A DNA stretch of 64,000 nucleotides from Takakia lepidozioides (lineage: Eukaryota > Streptophyta > Takakiopsida > Takakiales > Takakiaceae), in NCBI GenBank assembly GCA_030704615.1, contig CM060733.1, positions 26,724,001 to 26,788,000 on the forward strand. Direction: 5' to 3'. Position 1 is the stretch's first letter, and every line of letters begins with the position of its first letter. The notes beneath the pieces are model-generated. The model had not been told where the DNA came from. It was given only the letters and a program-made list of their open reading frames with translations, and did no database searches. Position numbers and translations under genes: made by a program. Shown here in pieces: positions 33,917-46,339 of the stretch.

Positions 33917-36226
33917 AAAAAGAAAAACTAGACTATACATTCATTTGTTGCAAATTCATTGTTTAATGGATATATTACAAAAACAAAATAATATTGAATT
34001 TTTTAGTGTGGGGCCACTATGAAGGCACGGCCCCTTCTATGCCATGAAACCTCATTACAATGACGCTACATAAAATTCAGAGGCCGCCCGGACCCTTGGT
34101 GCCCACCCGTCGTCACGGATGCCCATTGCGTGGTCCCTTGGGTCTTACATGGTAGGGTTTCTCATCCCTATTGCTCTACGGCACGGTCATGCCCACATGG
34201 TCTCCTCATGTCGACCATCTAAATCTCAACGGATCCAAGCTGTTCATATAGGGCATCACATGCATATACATCCGGTTAAGGTTTTCTTCTTGGTTGTTTT
34301 GTTATGTTATCACCGCTAATGTTCACTTCTTCAGTGTTGGAGTTGTTGATTGTTAAAAACCGTATATAAGTTGAAGCACATTGCGGCCGTTGTGTTTCAC
34401 ATGCATCACAAACTGATATTACGAGAAATCTTGAAGACAAGGGGAATACTGGAGATTTCTTCTCGACATGCAAGTCATTCATTTCAATTCCTAGCCATCA
34501 TTTGCATACGTTTATCTTCATTTTTCTAGAAGAAGATAGACTCGGACTGGCGATATTTTCTCCATATTAGTATGCAATCTGTTAACTGTTTTCTTCTCAA
34601 CATGTTTAAATCGTTCATTTCAGTTTACAACCATCATTTGCATATGCTCATGTTATTTTCTTCATATTGTTGTGTAATGTGTTTGCAATGTAAGATTTTA
34701 TGAAAGTGGCAAAATGCTCATTCTTTGTTGTAATCTCTTATGCTAAGTAAAGAATGTCATTCTGTCTCAAATGTTGTGCACCCTACAACATACATCACTG
34801 TCCAATCATACTTCCTAGCATATAAACCTAGAAAGCTATGTTACAATGAAAAAAGAAGTAAAGTGATCGAATGACAGAAGCGCAATGCAATGAAAAACCT
34901 TCAAGCATGAACTACCACATGCAAACCCAACTCTTCCAAGCGAAACCTCACTCTATCACTCGATGTAAGTCAAGCCAATGATACCTTTGCTGAAGAAATC
35001 CACCATACAGAGTCTAGACCTCCCAAACTCGTCCACTGAAGAACTAAAGCTATGGCGATGAGAGGCATCGACAAGCTCGACTAGAAGAAGACGAGCCTTC
35101 TCGAGGCTCACGTGGAGATAAGCCTCTCCATGTCCCAAGTGAGATTCACCACCTCACTTAGCACATGGAACCAAATGAATATCCAATGCCAACATTTAAA
35201 TATAAATATAAATATGTAATGTCCTAATTAGTTAGAAATAACTATTTCTAACTAACCATGACTAAAATTATGACATAATATTCAGAAACAAAGGTAGGGT
35301 GTCATGCCAATGTAATGACTAATGACTTCATAACTAATGAAACTAGATCTGTAATTGGGAATTTCGTGAAGCATTGTGAGTCCTTGAAGTTGTCTATCAG
35401 TAATTAAAAAAAAAACGTTTTTGAGCTTTTGAGCTACGTTGTCTGAGGCATTGGAGTTGAATTTTAACATTCAATATTGATAAGAGATCATTGATCATGT
35501 TTGAGCTCGTTGATGACGCTTGGCTATTGTTTTCCATGTAGGGTGTTCAAGGCTCCATGTTATTTAGGGCCCAACTGAGATTTCAAATTGGCGGGCAAGT
35601 TTGGCAAGTCCAAATGTCATCATTTTGCTATGAATGTGTAGAAAACAACAAATTGTGTAGCGTCTCTATTATAGTCTATTTTTTCAAAGACCTAAGAAGA
35701 ATTAGGAGTACACTCTGAGGGTAGGTTTTTGGGTAAAGAATTGTAGGTGTTGGGTGAACATCTCATCCAAAGAATGCTTCTATCCACATGGTCGAGACAA
35801 AATTTCATATGCAATAGTATTTCGGTAGAAATTTATCACACAAATCCACCGGATGGCAGGACCACCATTATCTCATGGATAAATCTTTAGAGTTTGAGTG
35901 TGATGTTTAAACTGACAACATGTCAAATCGGTGACGTATACCAATATTCACATTCAAGGTTAATGCGAACAAAATAAGTCATAATAATTGCATATGGCCA
36001 TCCGATGATTTGTCATTTTCTTGGGCCTCTAGCCTGATTCTACCTATGCATCCTTTATTTGCTCTAGCTAGCATGCTTCCTCTAGTGTTGGGTTTCTTGG
36101 TAATTATAATTCCTTCTTGCCTCCTTTGTAGGTTTTCTATATGCATCCTTTTATTATGTAGGGATTTCTCATTGCATGTTTTTGGCTATGTTTTCATCAG
36201 TGGTGTGTGGTTATTTGATTTCTTTC
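33917..36226. other. Gene-free spacer with one perfect hairpin
   Basis: No supported ORF. At 35228-35255 a perfect 13-bp inverted repeat, TTAGTTAGAAATA and its complement, is separated by only two bases (AC). Confidence 0.4.
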
Positions 36227-36800
36227 ATAACCTCCGGTTCTAGTTTTTACAAAATCTTAGGATCAAAGAACTTCCGGTTCCAGTTTTTTCGTAGATCTTT
36301 TTATGCAAAGAACCACCGGTTCCGGTTAATTGTAAGAGCATCTCCACCGCGGGTACACCAAACAACATTGCAATGGTAACCTCCTGCGGCCTCCAACACT
36401 CCCCTCCACGGGCAACCCCATCAAACTACCCTGCAAGTGTCTTTTTGGCTGACGTGCCTTGCTCCAGAGGGACCACCTGGACAGTCGCTACTTTACCCTC
36501 ACGCCACAAATGCAGGCACGTCAGCCAAAAAAGCTGTCAGTCGTGTTTTTAGTCGCTCTAGCAGGTACCGGCAAGGCCTAGAGGGGCTTTAGCCTGCTCC
36601 TTTGCCGTCGCTGGGCCATTTAGGGACCTCGGTGAAGATGCTCTAAGAACCTCAAAGAACCGGCAGTTTTCATCAAATAACCAGCGGTCTTAGTCGGATC
36701 TTTGACGATTTTCAGGCTGGTTATCTCTAACTGGCGTTTATGATCCTTTCCCAGTTCTTTGTTTTTTTGACAACCACGGTTATATATCCATATAACCTTC
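36227..36800. repeat. Minisatellite with CCGGTTCYAGTTTTT units, split by a MITE
   Basis: Units of about 42 bp start AACCTCCGGTTCTAGTTTTT, then ATCTTNNGATCAAAG; three occur at 36227, 36270 and 36311. More degenerate units continue after the MITE from 36647 (AACCTCAAAGAACCGGCAG) to about 36800. Confidence 0.5.
36336..36643. mobile_element. Tourist-like MITE (PIF/Harbinger), 308 bp
   Basis: Ends are GAGCATCTCCACCGCGG and, from the right, GAGCATCTTCACCGAGG: 17 bp with two mismatches. Both sides carry the 3-bp duplication TAA (36333-36335 and 36644-36646). Inside there is a second perfect inverted pair, TTTTTGGCTGACGTGCC and its complement, so the RNA or single strand can fold. TAA duplication and the GAGCATCTCC ends fit Tourist-type elements of the PIF/Harbinger superfamily. 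Non-coding. Confidence 0.8.
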
Positions 36801-37589
36801 TTGATAACCTCCGGGGGTTTGTAGCTGAATCAAGGAACCTCCCAACACTGGTTTTTACTAGGTATCTTTTTGGTTTCCATTGGTTATGCTGTTCTCTTCG
36901 GCCTAGTTTTGTTCATGGGGCTCCCTCATTGCTTGAATGGGTACACAAATGGAGGTTTTAATTATTTTCCCAAATATCATTTTTATGGCTATAACGTTTT
37001 TGGAAAAAAAAAAGAATGTAAGAAAGAAAAGACCATAACAAATGACTTGATTTTGTTCAATGGACATCTCAACATCTAAATTAGGACATTCCAAAACCTT
37101 CTCCAACAATAAAATTAATTACAAATATATCTGAAGAAAATAGCAGTTTCTTTTTTTAATGCACACAATATTCTGCATGTCTTCAGTAAATTTGAGCGTC
37201 TATCACAACAGCAGTGACGGTTAGTAGAGGCATGTAACCAATTTAGACCTAAAAATATTGCAACTATTTTGGCTAAAATCTGTGGATGATTTTTGGTAGG
37301 TTTCTGCGGGCAATTTACTCCAGCTGGGTACCCAAAATTGTTAAAAAATCCAAAAAGGGCTTGGAAAATTAAGGGTTAAGATTTGTCAATTCATGACAAT
37401 TCTCACGTCTAATCTGGCTACATTCCTTTGGAAATTTTGATGGTTATTAGTTGTTTTTGTTTTTGTTTGTTTGTTTGTTGTTTTTTTAGAACAAGAGACA
37501 GAGGCTCTAGTATAAACTTTATTTGGAATTTATTTTTGTAATAGACAATAGCCAAAAACAATACTCCTATTAAAGTACTCATATTTACA
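36801..37589. other. Gene-free spacer
   Basis: Nothing supported; a short (GTTT)n run lies near 37455-37485. Confidence 0.4.
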
Positions 37590-37760
37590 AGATCTTATAG
37601 CCGAGTGGTAATGGGCACATACCACGATGTGGTTGTGGGTTCAAACCACCGTCTGGTGTGTCATGAAGGTGTCCACCTTCCTGCAGTAGCCCTTTAGGGT
37701 CAAGTGACACCATAACTTACGCTCCCTTGGGGAGGCGTCATACTTTACTTTACTTTATAG
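37590..37760 (+). repeat. tRNA-derived SINE
   Basis: A box TATAGCCGAGTGGTAATGGG (37596-37615) and B box GTGGGTTCAAACCACC (37635-37650) have tRNA spacing. The body ends in TACTTTACTTTACTTTAT, a simple-repeat tail typical of SINEs. Confidence 0.6.
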
Positions 37761-40700
37761 TGGAGGATGTCATGCTTATGAAGTACGATGTTGTATGCAC
37801 ACTCGGATTTTGAATTCTCCTATGCATTTTCCTGTACCGCAAGTTGGACCCACAATCTCACAAACAATTGGGGATCTGGCGAGTAGTCCTTGGCCTTCTT
37901 TGCTTGACATGAAGACGAAGTGAACATCAATTGGTGCCCTAATGAAAACCGTGACTCCAAGGTGAAGACGCACTTGAAGTTGGAGAAGCTATGTGGCAAA
38001 CACTAAAGGCCGTTGCAGCAGTGATTTTAGGCTAGTACCATGTTGCTTTGCTTAATCTACTTGTCTTGGAAGGTGGAGAGCTCATATGCTTCTTCTCCAA
38101 GTTCTTAGGCTCAGATTTTCTCCCTCTGCAGGTGTGGTTGTGCTAAAGCTTGCCTTGGTGCCTGCTCCTGGGTGGTACCCAGGGTTGTTTTTTGACAGGT
38201 AGCCCTACCTTTTTTGTGACAGGTTAATTTTTTTTTTGACTTTCACTGTGACATACAACTTTGAGAAAATGCCTTTCACATGACAGGTTGACCGATTTTT
38301 GACCTTTCACACAATTTTGTCATATGAAATTGAAACAAAAAATGAAAAAAAGTGTGAATTAAAAACAAAAACAAAAAACAAAAAAAAATGTGAACTGCTT
38401 ACAACTACAAATAGTGAAGCTCCAGTCTGTGAATACATATGGTATTATCTTTACTATTTTCATGGGTTCCAACCCAAACATGTAGCATTTGTACCACTTA
38501 TTCTCTAACTATAAGACTTTGGCATTTTTAACCTCTTCATACGTGGTCCCAAGCCTCTCTTCTTTGAGAGAGATTCTCTTGGCTTATCAATGAGCTAGGA
38601 ATACAATATGCCAGTTGATTGCAAGTTAAGATTTTGAGTCATGCAGGATGGCCGTGTCGAATTAGGTGCAGTGGTTTGAATATGGCGCCTCCTCCACAAC
38701 AAATGCTTTTGAAACAGGACCAGGAGAGGGATTCAAGAGGAATTTTTCTGGCACTGCTGTGGCTGTGGGTACACCGTGTAAGGGAGAACAAGTCTAACAG
38801 GCACTAAACGATTTGAACCAGCAATTCATTTTGGCCGCCAGACTCCAGTACGTAATTGTGCATTTTACAAGGGTGTATCAAGAGTAAAGACCTAGAAACA
38901 AGAAAGCAAGTGCATGCCCACATTATCCAAAATGGATATTTCCAAATATCTGTCTACTCAACACCCGGTCTCAAAAAAAAAAAAAACTAAGAATGGAGGC
39001 TGGAGCACGCACAGGAAACAAAGAGGGAGAGCCTAAGTAAGCTTAGAGGTTTAAGGCTTGAAACACAAAGAAGGGCAGCTGGCAGTCAGCGTTTTTTTTA
39101 TAGGCGAATTTTCGCCAGATTTCGACCTCAAAAAAGAAGAAGGAATATTCTGTCGAAAGTCCCATGTTTTTCATGGATGAAATTGCCAAATTTCTCCAAA
39201 TAAAAATAAATTATGGATGCATTTGCCAAATATGGATGATATATATGGATTATGGTACAGAAGTGGATGATTTCAGTGGATGAACAGAATGTACTGCTGA
39301 TTTCTGCAAAACTCTGTAGCCACTCATGCTGTTTTCCAAATTTCTAAGAAAAACACTGCTGGCAGTGCTCGGTGAGGCTCCCCTAGGTGGACTTACTAGT
39401 AAGATTAACAAAAACTACTAACAATTTGTACCTTTTTTAGCCTCTCCTAGTCTCTAGATGGACTTACTAATAAAATTGCTAATAACTATCAGTAATCTCT
39501 GCAAATTTTCTATTCATTTGTAGCTTTCAGGCTTTGTGAGCCTCTCCTAGGTGGACTTAGTAATCAAATTACCCCTAATTATCAGAAATTTCTGCCTTTC
39601 TTTTGACAGGATATTTTTTTAAAAAAAAAACTTTCATTGTGACAGGCATTTTTTTCTCATTGCCTTTCTTTTGACAGGCTCATTTTTTTTTTGCCTTTTT
39701 TTGCCTGTCAAATGCCTTGTGACAGGTGCAAAAATCAGCCATGGTGGTACCCTGATCACTGCCTCATGATCGTGTTTAAAGTTTTTGAAAAATCTGACCT
39801 CTCTGATGAAAAATAGCTGCAAAATTGTGAAGATATATCCAAATGAAAAACCAGCCAGACATTTCCTGACCACCTACCTCTTGCACCCGCAGTAAAACTT
39901 TCGGGTGGATTAGCAAATCACCACCATTGGGATCAGTTGGGGGAATTTTGTCGCATTTTACCAAATAACCTACAGGAAATCCACGGTTTTCATTGCATTA
40001 GGATGACCCATTCATCCTGAAACTGTGGGCACGCCAACCCTACCAATATGGCACATAACCGCTCCAATTGGCCCAAATATCAGCAGCATATTAATAAGAA
40101 CCCGCAGCTAGTTACATGCTAGCCAAATGGTTTTGAGGAATTTCCTTGAAACCTTAGGAAACTTATCGAGAAAGTTTACATAGGAACTTGACCATTGATT
40201 TACCATTAAGGGGAAGCAACCGACTCCCTAGCCGGTTGGTTCTCGGAATGAGGGGCCACCGGCTGGTTCAACTCAAATTATTTCGCGGACAGCATATGGA
40301 GGTTTTTCGATGAGAGTTTGACACAACACGTGTTTTTTGCCAAGCTTTTATATGGTTTTTGCTGCTTCTGTTCTATACGCTGATCCTCTTTTTATGCACA
40401 AGATTGACAAGTTAACCCTGGTCGCATCGCCCTCCCATGTGGCTCCAAATTAGAACAAAATTAGACCAATCAGTAGCATAGTTTAATCATGTCAATTGAC
40501 TCGGTATAGCACGCGCAAATGGTACCAAGTTGTCATATATTCTCCCAAAGCCAGCTAATTGTGAGGAGGGTTGGGGGCTCGGTGGGCAAAATTACTAAAA
40601 GGGCTCCCACCCTCCTTTCTAATTTTACAAGTACAAATGCTAAGAATATGATTGTGTTAGGGCAATTGAACAGCCAAGACATACATATTGTTTTACTCAA

Positions 40701-41604
40701 CAGTGCTTGTAAGCCAAAATTATGTGAGGCATCAGCTGCCTTTGATAAAGCGCATGTGACAAGGAGGGCATTGAACAGAGCAGTGAGGTAAGATGGTGAA
40801 CCTACCTAACCTGGACTGCTTTATGAAAGGCATGTGGAGAGCTGGCAGGTGAGTGGGAAACCCACAGAGAGTGGATGCTGTTTTAAGTAGTGCGCCCAAC
40901 ATTTGATCGGAAGGCAAAACGCGGCCGGCCATCCACAGTGGCATTGACTATTTACGGAGATGATGGGGAATAGGATTGTTTAAGCGAGTGTGAAGTGGAG
41001 CTTCGTCGTAAATGCAAAGTGGCACATCAAGAGCAGTACATGGGGGGTGGTGGTCAGCAGAGTAAGTACGAGAGATCGATGGGTTTGCACTGTGCAGATT
41101 CTTTAATACGGCACTTTGGCATTTAGGCTTCCGTACAAATTCCAATGGGCTCCAATCGGTCGAGTCGGAGGAGATCTGGTAGGAGATGATGACAAAAAGT
41201 GAACTTGCGGGGATGGTGATAAGAGACTGCGAAGTTACCGACAGCTAAGTATGGGGATGCTCGGGGCTGAGCTCAGTCACTCGAGGGCCTTTCCAGTCAA
41301 TGTTTGGTGTCAAGTGGCGATCCGGCACTGGAGGAGGCTGACACCCGAGATGCCGGATTCAAACTGAGGAAGGGTGGCGGGCCTGCCGAGGGAGGACAGC
41401 AGGTGACAACCGGTGATGGCCAACTAGAGCAGCCCAGGCATGGCTGAGGGAGGCAGGCAGATGAGAGGGCGCGGGGATAGATTCTGGTGCGACCAGGCAG
41501 AAGACCGGGAGAGGAATTGGTGAGGGAGAGAGAGAGAGAGAGGAGGGAGAGCTTCTGTTTGTGGGTAGTGAGTGGGTTGTAGGAATTTGTATGTCTTTAG
41601 AGAG
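37761..41604. other. Gene-free spacer with weak foldback and short tandem repeats
   Basis: TGACAGG occurs many times in 38190-38300 and 39600-39730, in opposite settings at the two ends of a possible 1.6-kb foldback element flanked by TA (see findings). Three related units of about 75-95 bp, each with CTCTCCTAGGTGGACTTACT, lie at 39373-39600. A (GA)n run at 41528-41547 lies before the candidate gene at 41605. Confidence 0.35.
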
Positions 41605-42748
41605 ATGGAACGGCAGCGTCTGGCTATAACCAGCTTTACTATTATAGCTTATGGCTGCTGCTTGTTGGGCGTTGTGGTTGAGGCTGGTGCGGGAGATAGT
41701 TTTCTGGGGACGCCAGAGCAGGGTGCCTTGTGGGAGTTGCCCTTGCTTGGTTCTTCTTGCGATCCTTGCAGTCCGGTAAGCAGAAAACGTACCTCTCCAA
41801 TGGTGTGTGTGCCTCCGCTAACCAGCATTCCAAGCCGCCTCTGAGCGTCTCAATGGGGCAGAGTCAGTCTTGTACAGGGCTGGATTGGCGGTGCATTTGA
41901 TGTGACAGAAATGGCCAAGTTGATCAGTCCATTCCTTAGAAAATGCGACACTGCTATGAGTTTCAAGGGTGGTCCTTGGACTGGGTCTGATGCAGGTTTG
42001 CGGAGAGGGACATATGAGCTACAAAAGTGCGTGCCACGCACTTGCCGCCGATGCCACCATTTTGACAACAGGCATGCTCTCATAAACCTCGAGGAGACGC
42101 AAGCACCGTACTAGACTAATGCGTTTTTCGTTGATTGTAAGTCATGCTCGAAACTTGCTCCCACCGGGACAATGTCCGCTGATGCAGTGTGCAATGTTTG
42201 TAGGCAGAGTCGATGACTTCAAAATCAGCATCGTTTACATAGGAGAGCGTCCTACATTTGTCTGTCTGCAAACCGTGAAGTGGACCTCATATTGCTGTTC
42301 CGAGCCCGACCCGTTGAGTCGTTTGGTCCCACATTGCTGGTAGTGAGTATTGTGCCACAAAGACTCTTAACATGTGAAAAGTTCGCTGATTCAAGGCCGC
42401 ACTATGGTAATACAGGGGCATATGATGAAGCGAGGATAAATCCAGTTGTGTGCACCGTACATTGCTTTCGAGCTGATCCGTAAGCGCCCTCTTTCTTTTT
42501 CGCCTGGACTTGTGCCTGCAATGATTGTACAGTCACATAATATTTACTTCCCGTACATAAGGATTAGAGAAGTCCTAGGAACCCAGAACTATGGCTCAGG
42601 CAGTAATGAGAATTCGATCGAAAGAATGTTTGCTGTTCATTGCTCCCACCGTCTCCACGGTAATCCTGGCAGTACGACTAACGAAACACTTTTGCTAAGC
42701 AAGACTCTCGAGAATGGTCAAACTTCTCACTTATTTGCTGTCCAGTGA
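41605..42748 (+). pseudogene. Possible secreted Cys-rich protein gene, uncertain or decayed
   Basis: ATG 41605 gives 57 codons with a signal-peptide-like start (ITSFTIIAYGCCLLGVVVEA) ending CDPCSP at a GTAAGC donor (41776). An acceptor TGTACAG at 41871-41877 opens a second exon in phase (GWIGGAFDVTEMAKLISPFL). That frame stays coherent to 42476, where a GTAAGC donor follows FRADP, apart from TAG 42112-42114 and a TGA near 42220. It is rich in paired Cys (CRRC, CKSC, CNVC). A further open segment lies at 42526-42746 before GTGAGT. The family is not recognised. Either a real gene whose splicing I misread or a pseudogene with two nonsense codons. Confidence 0.35.
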
Positions 42749-44200
42749 GTTTCTCGAGTTGCAAAAGTCTTGTCTGTTTTACTTCACTGCACTCTCGATA
42801 AGGCCATGGCAAACAACTTCCCAACGAGGAAGCCTTTAGACTAGTTTTGGTAGGACCCTGAACGGTGTAGTATGAACTACTTCAGAATATTTAGATCTAC
42901 AATTTAGTTATATGAGATTCATTGTGCTGGCTGGTTGGCTCTTGGCTCCTTGGATTTGTCAACGAGGTTTAAGCTGATGAGAGTACTGGGGTTCTGTGGA
43001 CAGGGTCTGTGGATTGGACGGAGTTACCTACTGGTATGCTTCTTTTTCAACCTCCACCCACTGCTGCCTTTTGCTGGCTTTGGATCAACTGTGTTAAATC
43101 TGGACTTTCTTTTGGCTAGCTAGGGAGCAAAGCTAGGGTCTCATAATGTAGATGGAATGGGGACAGGTGTGGAGCCCCAGAAGCTGAGTGTGCAGGAGTG
43201 GAGGTGGCACATGAAGGATACTGTGACATATGGAGTGGAGGAGACGGAGCGGGGTCCAGATTGTTACATGCTGCTCAGTCACTGCAGCTCTTGCACATGG
43301 TGTGGCTGGTGCTAGCTGGGTTACTTATTGTGGTTGGCTTGCCTTGATCTTCTCATCACAGCCCAATTGTTGTGGAGCCAACCCCTCCTCCCCTGAAGTT
43401 GTTGGCTCTAATGAATGAGTTTAACTAAATTTTGTGATTGGGTCAGCAGTGACCCCTTGCGTTTTCAACTCAAGTGTCCCCATCAGTGACACTTAAGTCA
43501 CTCCCATACAAAACATGTTAGAAGAAACCTCTCTGTGCAAGCACAGCTGGGATAACTTTGTCAGACCTGATTAGGAAGAAGTCTTTGCTTTCTCATATTC
43601 AGACATTTCTATAGAGGCCAACTGTGTTCATGTTTCGAGTTTCCAAGAGTGGTCTGTATTATACTTGCAGCATACTAGCAGGTTATCTAGTTAGATTAGC
43701 TAGAAAAGCTTATGAGTCCACTAGATAGAAGCCTAGTGTACTAAGCCAGTTTGGCCATTGCACTGCAGATTCATTACCTGCCTTTTTGGCCATGTCTTTG
43801 CAGATTCTTAGAAAGGAATCATGTTCCTACCTACATCCTGTATCACAACATAACGTTGCATACATTTCAACTGTATGGAACGCAAGCTCATATCTTTTTT
43901 GTGGTCTTTAACTTGGAATCCAACCAGTGCAGAGGCTCTGAAAAACTTCACAACTTTTTAATTTTCTACATGACTAACCCAAATGATGTGACACTTCAGT
44001 GCTTCATCATGGGAGGGGGTCTGCAGAAAAGATCCTGTTTTTTGGCAGCTAAGGTGAGAATGTGATGCCTACCGTATGGTCCAAGCTATGATTATATGCT
44101 GTGAGGCACTTGATGTTGTTTTTGACAACAATGGAGGGTTGTAAGATGCTCATGACTTCGGAACATATTACTCCATAAGAAATTATTCGGTGATTCACAG
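42749..44200. other. Gene-free spacer
   Basis: Only short, unconvincing frames; no repeats or domains recognised. Confidence 0.35.
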
Positions 44201-44219
44201 GGATATGCACAAATGTAAT

Positions 44220-44710
44220 TGACTCATACCCCCATTGCTTGTGCAATATCCGACCTTGTACATACCATTGCATACATGAAACTTCCCACAATACTTTGAT
44301 AATGATATCTCTCATTGTCTCCAAGTCTGCAACACTCTCACGGTACATCTCTTTCAAGAGATTGCAATTTGTGAACCAAGAGAAGTATCTAAAGGATATT
44401 CTGAGATGGTTGGGCTCCGCTTCTGCAATATTAAGTTGGCTTTTGTAAGACCATTGCATACATGAGATTTCCCACAACACACTAATAAAGAATATGTCTC
44501 ATTGTCTCCAAGTATGTAACACTCTTAAGATTCATTTCTTTTTAAACTTTGCAATTTGGGACAAACAAGGTGTTTACTAGCATACATTCTGTCATACCAT
44601 AGCGTCTCAAGATATCATCATGATTTTTACACTGGTTTATATTTCCCCACTGCTTTTGCAATATAGACCCTTGAAGCATACATGATATATCCCACAAACA
44701 CTCTGACTCC
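44220..44710 (-). pseudogene. Three tandem scraps of Ty1/copia reverse transcriptase
   Basis: On the minus strand the C-terminal reverse transcriptase signature of copia elements (VGSLMYAMV.TRPDIA form) appears three times. Copy at about 44300-44220: VGSFMYAMVCTRSDIAQAMG. Copy at about 44480-44410: VVGNLMYAMVLQKP, then shifted. Copy at about 44700-44640: VGYIMYASRVYIAKAVG. The upstream text (TTGGAGACAATGAGACAT) also repeats, with a period near 190-210 bp. No other copia domain is visible around them, so this is an amplified fragment. Confidence 0.5.
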
Positions 44711-45503
44711 AAGTCTATAGCACTCATGGAGGTGCACATTTTTTTTTTACCTTCATTGATGATTTCTTCATAAGATGCAAAACAAGTTTGGAGTTCTTGA
44801 TAGATTCAAAGGGTTCAAAGTTTTCATAAAGAATCAAATTGAAAAAAAAAATCAAGGGTGTGATGACGACTAGGATTACATCTCGAGGAATTCTAATGAA
44901 TTCCATAACGAGAATGATATTGTGAAACAAAACATCATATACACCGGAGCAGAGTTACAAAGAGGAAGAATTGAATACTTTGAATACTTGTTCAAAGTGT
45001 AAGGTGTATGGTGCAATACATGAGGTTGAACCATTGTTTCATGGCGGAGCAATGGTGACTGCAGCATACCTCTAGAATTGAGTTCCTACCAAGACAACAT
45101 CTACAAAGACACATAAGAGGTATGATGTGGCGTTCTCATCTTGCACAACACTTTCCATTATTGTTATTGTTTTTTCATTTTACTTTTTGTTATTGTACGT
45201 GACAGCACTAGTAAGAAAACATGATTTTTATTACTCTTTTCATGACTCTTTTCATGACTCATTTCATCATTGACAGCAATCTTTCCATGTATTCATGTCC
45301 AATGTGTACTCCTGGTATTCATGGTTTTCATTTTGCTTTCACATGGTTTGAAGGTTCTCCCACCTTACTTGCACATGCATGGGTTCAATCTGTTTTTTGG
45401 CATGTGCATTGTTCAAGCAAACATCACATGCTTCCAGAATTTCACCCTCAAGGGTCACACAAATGTAGAAAAGAGAAACTATGTGATGCTAGTGAAAAAA
45501 GGT

Positions 45504-46241
45504 TCAGCATGCTACTGACTCATCAACCTCTTTGAAATTCCACTCATAATTAGGCACCTGAACCTCCTGCCTAATCATTCTCTCTTTCCAAACATACACA
45601 CGCATATCCCACCGAAAGAAGAAGACTGAGTTATGAAAGTGATTGCTCCCCCAATGCGGCAAAACACGCAAAAACACCGAGGATGAGTTCTTCCGCATAT
45701 GCATGAAGGAAGCAAACATGACATGCATCACTCCATCCTCAATAGTTAGACAAATGTCACCAGCCCTGGTCCAAGGTCTTTCAGGTCTGCAGCCCTTCTG
45801 AAGCTTGCGCATGATGGGGGAAAGAAGTTCGTCTAGCAGTTTAATGCAGTTTTAGCCTTCATCCATCCATTGAAACAAGGTAAAAATATGAAAACACTCA
45901 TTCTCCTTCGAAGGGTCCAGGCCCAAAACATGTGGCCCCCACTCTTCGTTAGAAGCACACAAGAATCTTCACATGAGTACAACGGTGTTAGGCTGTTTTG
46001 CAGCTGCACTGCTGGTGTCGTCGTAAAAGCCAGACCAGCCCACTCTACCTGTAGATACATGTGCTGTAAGAATGATGTCCCCTGCTATGGGTTTTGACCA
46101 ATCCACCAACTCTTCCAATCCGGAGATGTGAGTCCCCACGATGCCAGTAATATCTCCTACCAACTCCTTGTGAGTGTCGATATCAACAAAAGCTTCCTCT
46201 TGCAGCCAGGAGCTGCCTACTCCTTCTTGAGCGTTTGACAT
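45504..46241 (-). pseudogene. Decayed ORF of unknown family, two nonsense codons in one frame
   Basis: From ATG 46241 (MSNAQEGVGSSWLQEEAFVD) a single minus-strand frame reads to a stop at 45504, about 245 codons, broken only by TGA 45969-45971 and a TAA near 45853. Both stops are one C-to-T change from sense codons (CGA, CAA). The sequence has well-mixed composition (CFHIFTLFQWMDEG, RAGDICLTIEDGVMHVMFAS, FFFRWDMRVYVWKERM) and reads like a globular protein. I do not recognise it. A GTAGAG donor lies inside the first part, so an intron is possible, but the frame stays coherent through it. Confidence 0.45.
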
Positions 46242-46339
46242 TGCTAAGTGCGAGAGGCGCAAGTGAAAGAGGCACCAAGGCGAGGCAAATGGGTGAGGGA
46301 GAGTGCGACGAGGCAATGGGGGATCTGAAACTCAACGAG

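Noticed and set aside
39373-39600. CRISPR-like spaced repeats
   Set aside because: Three diverged units of uneven length in a plant genome; an ordinary tandem repeat.
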